From Thermoflexibacter ruber (lineage in GTDB: Bacteria > Bacteroidota > Bacteroidia > Cytophagales > Thermoflexibacteraceae), in assembly GCF_900113045.1 (NCBI RefSeq), contig NZ_FONY01000002.1, positions 1 through 44,251 of the forward strand: 44,251 nucleotides of DNA, in the 5' to 3' direction. The stretch's first letter is position 1. Each line of letters starts with the position of its first letter. Below the pieces are notes generated by a model. It was not told the DNA's origin, did no database searches, and worked only from the letters and a program-made list of their open reading frames with translations. Shown piece by piece: positions 35,314-44,232 of the stretch. Both the position numbers and the translations under genes were made by a program.

Positions 35314-37893
35314 ATGAACGTTAGTAAAGTAGTTATTAGTGGAATAACTATACTTTTTTGTTGTACTCTTTATGCTCCTCTTATAGCACAAAATGAAAGA
35401 GGTTTTGTGAGTGGTGCGGCAATGAATAGCCCTTCAAGCCATCGTAGCTTTACAGAACTCATAGACGGGGCTTACCAAAGTTTAAGTATTAAGAACTACG
35501 AAAAGGCTTACCTTGAGTTTAAACTTGCCTTCCAAGATGCCAATATCGCTAAGTACCGCAATGCCGATGATGTCAATTGGCAAGCTATCAATAATGATTT
35601 TGGGGTAGTATGTGATACTTTGGGAACGCGTCTGCTAAGCACAGAGAGGCACGTAGAGGCGATTAGATATTTTGTAGAAGCAACAACGCCTTACCTAAGA
35701 GCTGATAACCAAGAAGCTGTGTTTGATATTACTAAAAAAATGGCACAGATTAGCCTTGCCACTAATCCCGCTCCTGAAAAATACGACAATGCTATCAAGA
35801 AATATCAAGATTTTCTCACTTTCAGACGCATCAAAGATATAGATTTGATAGCACAAGCCCACTATGAAATTGCAGTCTTGTACTTAGAAAAAGGAGAAAA
35901 GGAGAAAAGCATAAGTTTTTTGCAAGAAAGCATAAAAAACTTTGAGAAAGAGGAAGAGAAAATAGCCATTTATAAAAAGTTAGCTAATTTTTACAAATAT
36001 TTAAAAGAACAAAAAGGTTATTCTAATCTCATCTACGAAGAAGCGACCAATTTCCTCAAAGAAGAAATAGATAAAACTCTTGACCACGAACTAAAAGCAA
36101 ATCTTTACCTGATTAAAGCAGATTTTGAACTCAAAAGAGGCAAAAGTGGGAGTTTTTACAAAGATTACACCTCTGCCATTAACCTTTTCCAAGAGGACAA
36201 TAACCCACTCGGGGCGGCAAATACTTGCATCAAAGCTGCTCAGACACTCTACGAAGCGGCAGAGTACTCCAAAGCCAAAGCCTATCTTGAAGAAGGTAAA
36301 AAGCTGATTACCACCATGAAAAATAAGAATCACCCTGACGTAAAGCATACAACTATGCTTCTCCAAGATATGCTCGAGGACGTACAACGCAGGGAAAAGT
36401 TAGAAACTATTGAGGGAAAGGCTGGCACGCTTGACGAGCAGTTAGAGGAACAGCAAAGACAGTTTTTGACTATTATTTCTCTGGTGCTGATGTCTGCTTT
36501 GGTGTTTGTAGGGATTAGCTTTTACAATGCTCGCAAGAACAATAAGTTATTGCATAGGAAAAACATAGAAATTTATTTCCAAAAAGAGCAAATTTCCCAA
36601 CAGCACAATAACATCGTCAAGCAGAAAGATGAGTTAGAAACCTCTTATAGGAATATTAGCTTGCTGAGTGAAATTGGTCAGAAAATTACCGCTACCTTAG
36701 ACATTGATTCTGTGGTACATTTGGTACATGAGTGTTTCAGTGGACTGGTAAGCACAGATATTTTTGCAGTGGGCGTATATAATCCTACGATAGAAAGAGT
36801 AAATTTTATTTATCATGTAGAAAATGGAACTGAACTTGCTGAGCATGGTATCAATCTACAAAGGCAAGAAAATCAGTTCCTTGCTAAATGTCTCAAAAGT
36901 GGGAGAGAATTAGTCCTCTCAGATGAAGAAAAAGAGATTAAGTCCCAGTTATTTCTGCCTTTGTCTGCCAATAACAAGGTTACAGGCATAATTACTGTGC
37001 AAAGCAAAAAAGCCAATGCCTACTCCAAAAGAGATTTGAATCTACTCAAAGCCTTAGCTTCCTATACTTCGGTTGCCCTTGCCAATGCCAATGCCTACCA
37101 AATCATTGAAAACAAAAATAAGCACATTACCGACAGCCTACGCTACGGCAAGACTATCCAACAAGCGCTTCTGCCAAGTAAGGAAAAACTGGAAAGCGTA
37201 TTCAAAGAGAGTTTTATTTTTTTCCGTCCCAAAGACATTGTTTCAGGAGATTTTTATTGGTTTTCAACAGTTTATAATAAAAATATAGTGGCGGCTGTGG
37301 ACTGTACAGGGCATGGTGTACCCGGCGCATTTATGAGTATGATAGGGCATACCTTGCTCAATGAGATAGTCAATCAGAACAAAATTACTGACCCTGCCCA
37401 AATTTTAGGATTACTGCACGCCAATATTCGTAAAGCCTTGAACCAAAGTGCAGAAAGTGGCAATGCCAATGATGATGGCATGGATGCGGCTATTTGTGTG
37501 ATAGAATCTATCTCTGACGAGCAGACCAAAGTAACTTTTGCTGGAGCAAAGCGTCCTTTGGTCTGTATCCCGTATCCTCATACAGAAATTAAGCATATTA
37601 GGGGGGACAGGAAATCCATAGGCGGTTTGCAAAAAGAAGAATACAGGGTTTTTAATAATCACGAATTGATACTGAACAAAAATAGCCTTATTTATCTATT
37701 TACTGATGGTTTTCCAGACCAGAATGGCATAGACAAGGGTAGCTTTAGCACTAAACGCTTTGAAAACCTGCTTTTACAACACGCCTCTGAACCTTTGGCG
37801 AGCCAAAAAGAAATACTGCGCAGGGAGTTAGCACATCACCAGCAAGAGGCAGAGCAGAGAGATGATATGACTATTATTGGGATTAGGGTGTGA
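35314..37893 (+). CDS. TPR/GAF/SpoIIE-type PP2C phosphatase, membrane-bound sensor
   Basis: An 859-aa signalling protein. A Sec signal (about 1-26) is followed by a periplasmic TPR-rich helical domain (about 40-370), a transmembrane helix (about 384-404; ISLVLMSALVFVGISFY), a coiled coil (about 405-440), a GAF domain (about 450-595) and a SpoIIE/PP2C phosphatase (about 615-859). The phosphatase has SGDFYW, DCTGHGVPGAFMSMIGH, GMDAAICV, TDGFPDQNG and RDDMTIIG, which carry the metal-binding Asp residues. This arrangement, periplasmic TPRs coupled to a cytoplasmic PP2C output, is common in Cytophagales and probably controls an anti-sigma or anti-anti-sigma type switch. No partner is adjacent. Confidence 0.9.
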   Translation: MNVSKVVISGITILFCCTLYAPLIAQNERGFVSGAAMNSPSSHRSFTELIDGAYQSLSIKNYEKAYLEFKLAFQDANIAKYRNADDVNWQAINNDFGVVCDTLGTRLLSTERHVEAIRYFVEATTPYLRADNQEAVFDITKKMAQISLATNPAPEKYDNAIKKYQDFLTFRRIKDIDLIAQAHYEIAVLYLEKGEKEKSISFLQESIKNFEKEEEKIAIYKKLANFYKYLKEQKGYSNLIYEEATNFLKEEIDKTLDHELKANLYLIKADFELKRGKSGSFYKDYTSAINLFQEDNNPLGAANTCIKAAQTLYEAAEYSKAKAYLEEGKKLITTMKNKNHPDVKHTTMLLQDMLEDVQRREKLETIEGKAGTLDEQLEEQQRQFLTIISLVLMSALVFVGISFYNARKNNKLLHRKNIEIYFQKEQISQQHNNIVKQKDELETSYRNISLLSEIGQKITATLDIDSVVHLVHECFSGLVSTDIFAVGVYNPTIERVNFIYHVENGTELAEHGINLQRQENQFLAKCLKSGRELVLSDEEKEIKSQLFLPLSANNKVTGIITVQSKKANAYSKRDLNLLKALASYTSVALANANAYQIIENKNKHITDSLRYGKTIQQALLPSKEKLESVFKESFIFFRPKDIVSGDFYWFSTVYNKNIVAAVDCTGHGVPGAFMSMIGHTLLNEIVNQNKITDPAQILGLLHANIRKALNQSAESGNANDDGMDAAICVIESISDEQTKVTFAGAKRPLVCIPYPHTEIKHIRGDRKSIGGLQKEEYRVFNNHELILNKNSLIYLFTDGFPDQNGIDKGSFSTKRFENLLLQHASEPLASQKEILRRELAHHQQEAEQRDDMTIIGIRV

Positions 37894-37932
37894 GGTGCTA
37901 AAATCCCAATTTTCTAAAGTTTGGAATCATAC

Positions 37933-39159
37933 TCAATCAAAATACTCTGTTCCCTCTTTGTCTATGTAGCCATATAGTTTGTTGAAAACCACTTTTGCCA
38001 AGCCTTTCTGAAAGTCATAAATCTGTAAGTATTTGGCAGGTATAACTTCTATGCCTTTGCTATCTATGCACCCCCACTTGCCGCTGATTTTGACGGCAAA
38101 CAAGTTCTCGCCTATGTATTTTAAATCATCATAGCGATATTCAGTAATTTCCTTCCCGTTGCTACTCAACAAGCCCCATTTTTTACTCATTACTCCTGAG
38201 AAACCATTTTTGAACGAGGTTGCCATGTTGAACTTAAACGGAATGAATAACCTGCCTGTTTTGTCTATGTAACCCCACTTGTCATTGCTTTTGACTGCGG
38301 CAAAACCTTCGCTGAAGTCCAGTACTTCGTTGTAGGCTGGTGGGACTATTTCCTTGCCTTGCTTGTCCACGAAACCCCACATTCCCCCAGACTTTACCGC
38401 TCCCAGCCCCTCACTGAAATTTCTTGCCTCTTCGTATTTAGGTTCTATTATTTCATTGCCTAACTTGTCAATGTACCCCCACATATCATTATTTTTGACT
38501 GCGGCAATGCCTTCTTTGAAATCTAAGGCGGCTTGGTAAAAATAGCCACTGCCAATTTCTCTGCCTTGTTTGTTCAGGTAGCCCATTTTCCCACTAAAAT
38601 TTACTACTACCAACCCCTCGTTGCAGTCCCCAACATAGTCGTACTGACTTCCTACTACCTCTACACCTTGTATATTGAGTAGTCCCCATTTGCCTTTGAG
38701 TTGGAAAGCGGCTAAACCTTCTTTGAAGTCCCTAACTTTGTCATACTTAACAGGTACTATCACTTTGGATTCTTTGTTAATAAAGCCTTCTTTTTGGTTT
38801 TGCCTTACTTTGGCAAGTCCATTGCTGAAGGAGCTAACCGTATCGTATCTCAACGAAATCGTAGCAATACCTTGCTGATTGACGAATCCCCAGCGATTAT
38901 CTAATTTGACAGCTCCTCTATCTTCTGAAAAAGGTTGAACCTCATCATACCCCCAGTGTACTATCCATTCTCTTTGCTTATTCATGTACCCCCATTCTTT
39001 TCCTTTGCGTGCAGGGTAGAGTTCCATGTTTTTTACATTTGCATTTTTTTGCGCAGCAGAGGGTTGGGTAATAAGTAGAATAAAAGAAAATAAAAACATC
39101 AAAAAATAAGCTGATAAATAGCGTAGGAAAAAAAACAAAAAGTTGATAATTTTCGCCAT
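37933..39159 (-). CDS. Exported WG-repeat protein
   Basis: A 408-aa protein with an N-terminal signal (YLSAYFLMFLFSFILLITQPSAAQ) followed by about eleven WG-type beta repeats of roughly 30 residues, for example GKEWGYMNKQREWI, NRWGFVNQQG, DMWGYIDKLGNEII, GMWGFVDKQGKEIV, DKWGYIDKTGRLFI and KLYGYIDKEG, spaced by 'F-x-E-G-x-A-x-V' linkers. These form repeat scaffolds in the envelope or outside the cell; ligands are not known. Reads as a complete gene with no frameshift. Confidence 0.9.
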   Translation of the reverse strand: MAKIINFLFFFLRYLSAYFLMFLFSFILLITQPSAAQKNANVKNMELYPARKGKEWGYMNKQREWIVHWGYDEVQPFSEDRGAVKLDNRWGFVNQQGIATISLRYDTVSSFSNGLAKVRQNQKEGFINKESKVIVPVKYDKVRDFKEGLAAFQLKGKWGLLNIQGVEVVGSQYDYVGDCNEGLVVVNFSGKMGYLNKQGREIGSGYFYQAALDFKEGIAAVKNNDMWGYIDKLGNEIIEPKYEEARNFSEGLGAVKSGGMWGFVDKQGKEIVPPAYNEVLDFSEGFAAVKSNDKWGYIDKTGRLFIPFKFNMATSFKNGFSGVMSKKWGLLSSNGKEITEYRYDDLKYIGENLFAVKISGKWGCIDSKGIEVIPAKYLQIYDFQKGLAKVVFNKLYGYIDKEGTEYFD

Positions 39160-39246
39160 GTTTTTTTTTTGTTTACATTTTTGTATAAATTTAAGAGAAA
39201 ATCAAGGAGGTATTTATTACTTTTATAGACTTTTACTTAAATCAAC

Positions 39247-40830
39247 ATGAAGACGTTACTAACGCAGTATTGTAAATTCACGATATTTTTTAGCTGTATC
39301 CTTTTCCTATGCTTTCATTCTCCTATCTTCGCACAGAGCGACCTGAGTGCTTTTACCGCTACAGGACGCGGTGTAGCTACTACCTTTACTACTGACTATC
39401 AGACTATTGGTATCAATCCCGCCAATTTGGGTTTTCGCCGTAGCTTCCGCGACCCTTTGCTAACCATAGGCTTTTTTGAGCAAAGTAGCTCGTTTTTTTC
39501 TGGTGCGCTTAGTCGTGGAGATATAATTAAAACCGTATTGAACCCTTCTGATTTTAACTTCTCCTTAGAAGAGAAAGCAAGAGCCGTTCCAAAGTTACAA
39601 AACCGAGCTCTTGCGGCAAGTATAGATTTTATGATTGTGGGAGTGGGACTAAGCATTCCAAAAGTTGGAGGTTTTGCATTTAGTATGCGAGATAAGATTC
39701 AATTTTTTACTCGTTTAAATCCTACCGTAACAGAGATAGCTTTTTTAGGACACAACGCAAGCTATTTCCCCGAAGTGGAACTTTCTAATGGAAGAATTAT
39801 ACCTAATAGTCCCAATCTCCCAGATAGAATCAGAGAGCAAGTAGTCGGTGGGGGCTTCTACAACAATCCGCAAAATGCTAAAAGCTACGGGGAGATACTT
39901 AATGACTCGCGTCTATCTGCCGCTTGGTACAGAGAATACAATTTTAGCTATGGCACAAAAATCATAGACCAATACAATTTAGCCGTTCACATTGGGGGAG
40001 GAGTAAAACTGCTTAGAGGGATTGCTTTAATAGACCTTTTGGCTGAGAACAACCAATTAGTCCAAGATAATATTTCTCTTTCTCCTACTTTTGGGCTTAC
40101 CTTTGGAGAAGACCCTGACAAACCTACCGCTCCCGGATTTATCAATCCCGAAGTCGGAGCCTCGAGATTCAGGAAATACCTCGCTGCAACACCCGTAGGT
40201 ACAGGAGTAGGTTTTGATATGGGGATAAACTTTGTTATCAAAAAAAATCTCTATTTTGGGGCTGCTCTGACCAACATAGGTTCTATTAACTGGACAGGGA
40301 ATGCCTACAAGTTAAGCAATGGAAGACTGGAACAGATAGAAGGCTCAGGATTAAATACTTATAATATATTTGCCGCTTCAGAGGAAAATATACGTTTTGG
40401 TGGAGATAAGTCCCTGTTCCAACTCAATGGGGTGAATGAAATACGCACCCAGCTGCCAAGTACCCTGCGTATTGGCGGTAGTTATGAGTATTTTCGCACG
40501 TTTCATATAGGTTTTGATGTTATCGTGCCTCTCAATGATGTTTCAGGAAACTTTAATGAAGTGTGGTACGGTATAGGAGGCGACTGGCGCGTCAATCGTT
40601 GGTTCAAGTTTTCCATGGGCTTCAATACAGGCGGGAATCAAGGCAACAAGGTCAATATCCCAATGGGCATTACCTATAACGGAAGTCGCCGTTGGTATGA
40701 AATGGGCATTGCGACACGCGATATTTCTTCTTATGTTGCAAGTAATTTTGCAGGGGGAACGACTGTATCTTTCGCTTCTGGTTTTCTTAGGTTCAAAATC
40801 AATGAGATTAGGTTGAGGAAAGCGAGATAG
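39247..40830 (+). CDS. DUF5723-type outer-membrane protein
   Basis: A 527-aa protein with a Sec signal ending IFAQS, then SAFTATGRGVATTFTTDYQTIGINPANLGF, the usual start of a Bacteroidota outer-membrane porin-like family (PorV/SprF-like or DUF5723). Repeated amphipathic strands (GFAFSMRDKIQFF, TGVGFDMGINFVIKKNLYFGAALTNIGS, IGGSYEYFRTFHIGFDVIV, WFKFSMGFNTGGNQ) end with GFLRFKINEIRLRKAR. Predicted beta-barrel. Such proteins often assist gliding or type IX secretion, but nothing adjacent proves it. Confidence 0.8.
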   Translation: MKTLLTQYCKFTIFFSCILFLCFHSPIFAQSDLSAFTATGRGVATTFTTDYQTIGINPANLGFRRSFRDPLLTIGFFEQSSSFFSGALSRGDIIKTVLNPSDFNFSLEEKARAVPKLQNRALAASIDFMIVGVGLSIPKVGGFAFSMRDKIQFFTRLNPTVTEIAFLGHNASYFPEVELSNGRIIPNSPNLPDRIREQVVGGGFYNNPQNAKSYGEILNDSRLSAAWYREYNFSYGTKIIDQYNLAVHIGGGVKLLRGIALIDLLAENNQLVQDNISLSPTFGLTFGEDPDKPTAPGFINPEVGASRFRKYLAATPVGTGVGFDMGINFVIKKNLYFGAALTNIGSINWTGNAYKLSNGRLEQIEGSGLNTYNIFAASEENIRFGGDKSLFQLNGVNEIRTQLPSTLRIGGSYEYFRTFHIGFDVIVPLNDVSGNFNEVWYGIGGDWRVNRWFKFSMGFNTGGNQGNKVNIPMGITYNGSRRWYEMGIATRDISSYVASNFAGGTTVSFASGFLRFKINEIRLRKAR

Positions 40831-40869
40831 GTTTTCGTGTTATTAATGACAGACGCTACCCTATGTATA

Positions 40870-41661
40870 TTAGGTTACTTTGGCTTTTCGTAGTATGCGA
40901 GAGAAAAGTTGAGGGAAGAGTCTTTTGAGATAAACTGCATAAATTTCTCTACCTCCTATATATACTTCTTCTCTGTCTGCTAAGATAGCTTTGATGATTT
41001 TCTCAGCACATTTTTCTGCACTCATACCTTTAGCTTGGGCATCGTCCATTTTGTTTTGTTTGTCGCCTTTGGCGGTAAGGGCATTGATAGAAACCTGCGT
41101 TTTGATAAATCCCGGACACACGATTAGCACTTTTAAGTTTTCTTGCCAACACTCGGCTCTTAAAGAATCAAAAAAACCATGCAACGCGTGCTTAGCCGCT
41201 GCATAAGCAGACCTAAGTGGCGTTCCAAATTTGCCTACTAAGCTCGTAATGACCACTATTTTTCCTGATTTTCTTTGGAGCATCAAAGGCAGTACTGCTT
41301 TGGTAAGGGCAAGCGTTCCAAAATAGTCTATTTCCATGATTCGCCTATCTACCGCTAAGTCTGTATCCTTTGCCAAAGAGCGTTGGCTGATGCCTCCGTT
41401 GTTTATCAAAATGTCTATGTGAGCAAAATGCGCAATAGCTTGGGCTACTTTTTCTGGAAATTCTGCTTGCTTTTCCAAATCTAAGGGAAGCACCAAAATA
41501 TCCCCGTCTGCTCTTTGACAAGCACTTTTTACCCTGAAAAGTTCCTCTTCTCTACGAGCAGAAAGGATTAGCTTAGCACCTTTCCGAGCCAAACTATACG
41601 CTAAGGCTTCTCCTATTCCTGAGGAAGCACCTGTAATCCATATTACCTGCCCTTGCATCAT
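40870..41661 (-). CDS. Short-chain dehydrogenase/reductase
   Basis: A 263-aa classical SDR: cofactor motif TGASSGIGEALA, INNGGISQRS, catalytic Ser in VVITSLVGKFG and Tyr/Lys in SAYAAAKHALHGFFDSLR. The Ala-Arg-Arg after the second strand (LSARREEELF) suggests NADP(H). Substrate unknown; the C-terminal basic stretch is typical of the DHRS7-like subgroup. Three bases separate it from the bifunctional-nuclease gene upstream, so they form an operon. Confidence 0.9.
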   Translation of the reverse strand: MMQGQVIWITGASSGIGEALAYSLARKGAKLILSARREEELFRVKSACQRADGDILVLPLDLEKQAEFPEKVAQAIAHFAHIDILINNGGISQRSLAKDTDLAVDRRIMEIDYFGTLALTKAVLPLMLQRKSGKIVVITSLVGKFGTPLRSAYAAAKHALHGFFDSLRAECWQENLKVLIVCPGFIKTQVSINALTAKGDKQNKMDDAQAKGMSAEKCAEKIIKAILADREEVYIGGREIYAVYLKRLFPQLFSRILRKAKVT

Positions 41662-41664
41662 ACT

Positions 41665-42252
41665 TTATTTATTGCGAAGGTTAATCTCGTCGCGAATTTT
41701 GGCTGCCTTTTCGTAGTTCTCTTCCGCTAAGGCTTCTTGCAGTAGTTCCTCTAACTCCTCGGTAGAGTATTCCTTCAAACTGCCAGAGGAGGAAGCCTTT
41801 TTCTCGCTTTTGCGTTTGGGAGCGTCCTCTTCCTCATCAGAAAGCACAATACCCGCCTCAGAAAGGATATGCTCATAGGTATAAATAGGCACGTTGAAAC
41901 GCAAACCAATAGCAATAGCATCAGAAGGACGAGAATCTATTTCAATACGTCTATAAGAATTATTGGAGGAGCAGATAATCTTGGCAAAAAACACGCCTTC
42001 GCGTAGGTCTGAAATGATAATCTCGTGAATATTGTAATTAAAGGCTTCGGCAAACGACTTAAAGAGGTCGTGTGTCATAGGACGATTGGAGGTAATTTTT
42101 TCTAACTCAATCGCAATCGCCTGTGCCTCAAACATTCCTATAATGATTGGTAAGCGGCGATTCCTACCTTCCTCGCCCAGTACCAAAGCAAAAGAACCTT
42201 GTTGTGATTGACTTGATGAAAGCCCAAGTATTTCTAATCTAATTTTTTCCAC
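41665..42252 (-). CDS. Bifunctional nuclease family protein (DUF151) with UVR motif
   Basis: A 195-aa protein: N-terminal DUF151/bifunctional nuclease domain (about 1-140; LGEEGRNRRLPIIIGMFEAQAIAIELE, REGVFFAKIICSSN, IEIDSRPSDAIAIGLRFNVPIYT), then an acidic/basic linker and a C-terminal UVR helix pair (LEELLQEALAEENYEKAAKIRDEI) as in UvrB/UvrC-interacting proteins. DUF151 proteins have been reported with RNase and DNase activity. It leads the operon with the SDR. Confidence 0.9.
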   Translation of the reverse strand: MEKIRLEILGLSSSQSQQGSFALVLGEEGRNRRLPIIIGMFEAQAIAIELEKITSNRPMTHDLFKSFAEAFNYNIHEIIISDLREGVFFAKIICSSNNSYRRIEIDSRPSDAIAIGLRFNVPIYTYEHILSEAGIVLSDEEEDAPKRKSEKKASSSGSLKEYSTEELEELLQEALAEENYEKAAKIRDEINLRNK

Positions 42253-42297
42253 AGCGATATATGCTTATTCGTCTATTTGACTTTGATAAAATGACAG

Positions 42298-42305
42298 CAA
42301 AGTTA
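42298..42305 (-). promoter_or_regulatory. -7 promoter element (bifunctional nuclease/SDR operon)
   Basis: TAACTTTG on the minus strand fits TANNTTTG, 46 bases before the start codon. No exact -33 TTTG; a weaker match lies 17 bases further upstream. Confidence 0.5.
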
Positions 42306-42443
42306 TAAAAATTATTAAAATACAACAATTTTTTAGAATAGATACGGATAGTTGATAGAAAAACTTTAGATACAGACTTTTAAGCAATAATTTATTGTTA
42401 AGCAAAAAAAATATATATTTATGAACTAAAAAAGTTTTGAGTT

Positions 42444-43940
42444 ATGCAATTAAATACTATTACTTTGACAGTTAAACTTCAAATAAGACCCTTAGGGGAT
42501 AAAGAAGCCCAAAACGAAGTTTGGAGAAATCTGAGAAATATCAATAGAGATGTTTTCAAAGCCGCTAACCTTCTCATGTCCCACCTGCACTTTGTAGAAG
42601 CCTTTGAGCATCAATTTATGCAGACGGATAGAATTCTGGAAAAAGAAATGCTTGATAGGGAGAATAAAAAGAAAAATAAAAAACTCAATGCTCAGCAAAT
42701 AGAAACCATAGCACAAGAAATCGCAGAAATCAAACAAAAGCGCAAAGAACTTAAAATAGAAGTTGCAGAAAAAGTAAAAATCTTTTACAATGGAAAAAAT
42801 GAAAGTTTTGCATATAATTTTATACGCCATGAATACCCTCAAATCCCCTCTTATTCTGTAAGTATTCTTGTTAAGACAGTACAAAATAAGTTTAAAGAAG
42901 AATGGAAGGAGGTAAAAAAAGGAGAAAAATCCATTAGTAACTTTAAAAAGACGATACCTATTCCTATTGATGATAAACAAATCGCTAATACAGATAAGGG
43001 AAAGAAACTTTGTTACATAAAAAAAGAAGGAGAAAAGTTTGTTTGGGAGTTAAATTCTCTGGAAGCAAAGTTTGAAATTGTTACAGGAAAATACAAGCAG
43101 TCAAAATATATGGGAGAAGATAAAAATAAGCGCACTACTTTGGAAAGAGTGATGAATTTTGAATACAAAGTAGCAGACTCGTCCCTAAAGATAGAAGAAA
43201 ATAAAATCTTCTTGTTGCTCGTTTGTAAGATTCCCCAACAGCAAGCTACCAGCCTACCCAATGTTAGTATAGGAGTCGACTTAGGCATTCGTACTCCCGC
43301 TTGTATTGCCTGTAATGATGGACTACGAGTAATTTCACTTGGTTCAAAACAAGATTTTTTAGCCATAAGGCAAAGGTTTTACGAGCATAGGAAAAGACTA
43401 CAAAAAAGCCTTGCTATGACCAAAGGAGGAAAAGGAAGAGAAAAAAAACTCAAAGCCCTTGAAAAACTGAGAAAAGCAGAAAGAAATTGGGTAAGAACTT
43501 ATAATCATACTTTAAGCAAAAAAATTATTCATTTTGCCATCCAATGTAGAGCAAGTAGGATACAGATAGAATTGTTAGAAGGCTTTGGCAGGAACGAAAA
43601 TAAGGTAGATGAAAAAGGAAATTATTTATTGGGCAAATGGAGTTATTACGAGCTTCAAAATATGATAAAGCAAAAAGCAGAACAGTACAAACTTGTAGTT
43701 ACAACTATAGACCCTTATCATACCAGCAAGACCTGTCATGTGTGCGGAGAATTGGGGTATAGGAAGGGAGCAGACTTTTTCTGCCAAAATGAACGATGTA
43801 AAGAATATCAAAAAAGACAGAATGCCGACCACAATGCCGCTTTCAATATTGCTAAAAGTACGACTTTTGTTGCTAAAAAAGAGGATTGTACTTATTTCAA
43901 GTTGGAGCAAGAAAAAAAGAGTAAAAAAGAAGAAGAATAA
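42444..43940 (+). CDS. Cas12f/TnpB-type RNA-guided nuclease
   Basis: A 498-aa RuvC nuclease of the TnpB/Cas12f lineage. The N-terminal half (1-265) is helical and basic with a coiled-coil insert at about 60-110; SISNFKKTIPIPIDD (about 163-177) resembles the 'S-x-P-S-Y-K-R-x-I-P-L' segment of Cas12f1. The RuvC core shows Asp279 (SIGVDLGIRTPA), Glu376 (IQIELLEG) and Asp462 (NADHNAAFNIA), all intact. The zinc ribbon has Cys431, Cys434, Cys447 and Cys452. At 498 aa it is larger than typical TnpB (about 400) and in the Cas12f range. No TnpA transposase lies beside it. A structured RNA candidate follows immediately. Cas12f with an array beyond the window, or a domesticated TnpB, are both possible. 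Confidence 0.88.
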   Translation: MQLNTITLTVKLQIRPLGDKEAQNEVWRNLRNINRDVFKAANLLMSHLHFVEAFEHQFMQTDRILEKEMLDRENKKKNKKLNAQQIETIAQEIAEIKQKRKELKIEVAEKVKIFYNGKNESFAYNFIRHEYPQIPSYSVSILVKTVQNKFKEEWKEVKKGEKSISNFKKTIPIPIDDKQIANTDKGKKLCYIKKEGEKFVWELNSLEAKFEIVTGKYKQSKYMGEDKNKRTTLERVMNFEYKVADSSLKIEENKIFLLLVCKIPQQQATSLPNVSIGVDLGIRTPACIACNDGLRVISLGSKQDFLAIRQRFYEHRKRLQKSLAMTKGGKGREKKLKALEKLRKAERNWVRTYNHTLSKKIIHFAIQCRASRIQIELLEGFGRNENKVDEKGNYLLGKWSYYELQNMIKQKAEQYKLVVTTIDPYHTSKTCHVCGELGYRKGADFFCQNERCKEYQKRQNADHNAAFNIAKSTTFVAKKEDCTYFKLEQEKKSKKEEE

Positions 43941-43952
43941 TTAGAAAAATTG

Positions 43953-43960
43953 TATCTTTG
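43953..43960 (+). promoter_or_regulatory. -7 promoter element of the structured RNA
   Basis: TATCTTTG is an exact TANNTTTG match 12 bases after the nuclease stop codon. It would start transcription near 43967, at the first hairpin of the RNA. The -33 region lies in the last codons of the nuclease and has no TTTG. Confidence 0.45.
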
Positions 43961-43967
43961 TTCTAAC

Positions 43968-44148
43968 TACATCATAGATGTATTCTATCAGAAAGAGATA
44001 GACGCTTCGGGTGCTTGTGTAGGTCTTCCTCCTCATAAGAGGAAGTTTGTTGGCGAAACAACCCTAAGCCTATACCGATAAGGTAGCAGGCTCATCCGTA
44101 GGCGGGGAGAAAGCATTAGATTTATAATGCATATTCTACCTTTGCAAT
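43968..44148 (+). ncRNA. Structured RNA, probable tracrRNA/omega RNA of the nuclease
   Basis: The sequence is much richer in G+C than its surroundings and packed with helices: TACATC/GATGTA (43968-43982); TCTATC/GATAGA (43984-44002); a multibranch closed by GCTT and AGG (44013-44023) with CCTAAGC (44063-44069) that encloses CTTCCTC/GAGGAAG (44025-44045) and GTTG/CAAC (44049-44062); CCTaTACC/GGTAgcAGG (44069-44090); GCATTA/TAATGC (44113-44130); and a weaker ATATT/AATAT. The segment ending GGTAGCAGGCTCATCCG recalls the core of Cas12f tracrRNAs. Position directly 3' of the nuclease is that of a Cas12f tracrRNA or a TnpB omega RNA. Ends are estimated. Confidence 0.65.
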
Positions 44149-44163
44149 ATACTTTCAAATCTT

Positions 44164-44232
44164 TTTTTAACAAAAAAAATGCTCTTTGACATAACGCTTG
44201 AGGTCAAAATCCTTCAGTTTTTTTGTTAAAAA
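44164..44232. repeat. 15-bp perfect inverted repeat at the window edge
   Basis: TTTTTAACAAAAAAA (44164-44178) is the exact reverse complement of 44218-44232. Between the arms lies a second stem, TTTGAC/GTCAAA (44185-44190 with 44203-44208). It could be an anti-repeat and the first CRISPR repeat, a transposon-end hairpin, or an intrinsic terminator-like structure. Only 19 bases follow before the window ends, so these cannot be separated here. Confidence 0.6.

Noticed and set aside
42492-42980. Minus-strand hydrophobic 162-aa open frame inside the nuclease gene
   Set aside because: It is the Phe/Leu-rich antisense of a Lys/Glu-rich coding region, a common artefact.
42444-43940. Complete IS200/IS605 or IS607 insertion sequence
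   Set aside because: No tnpA gene lies on either side and no convincing element ends were found, so I did not call a mobile element.
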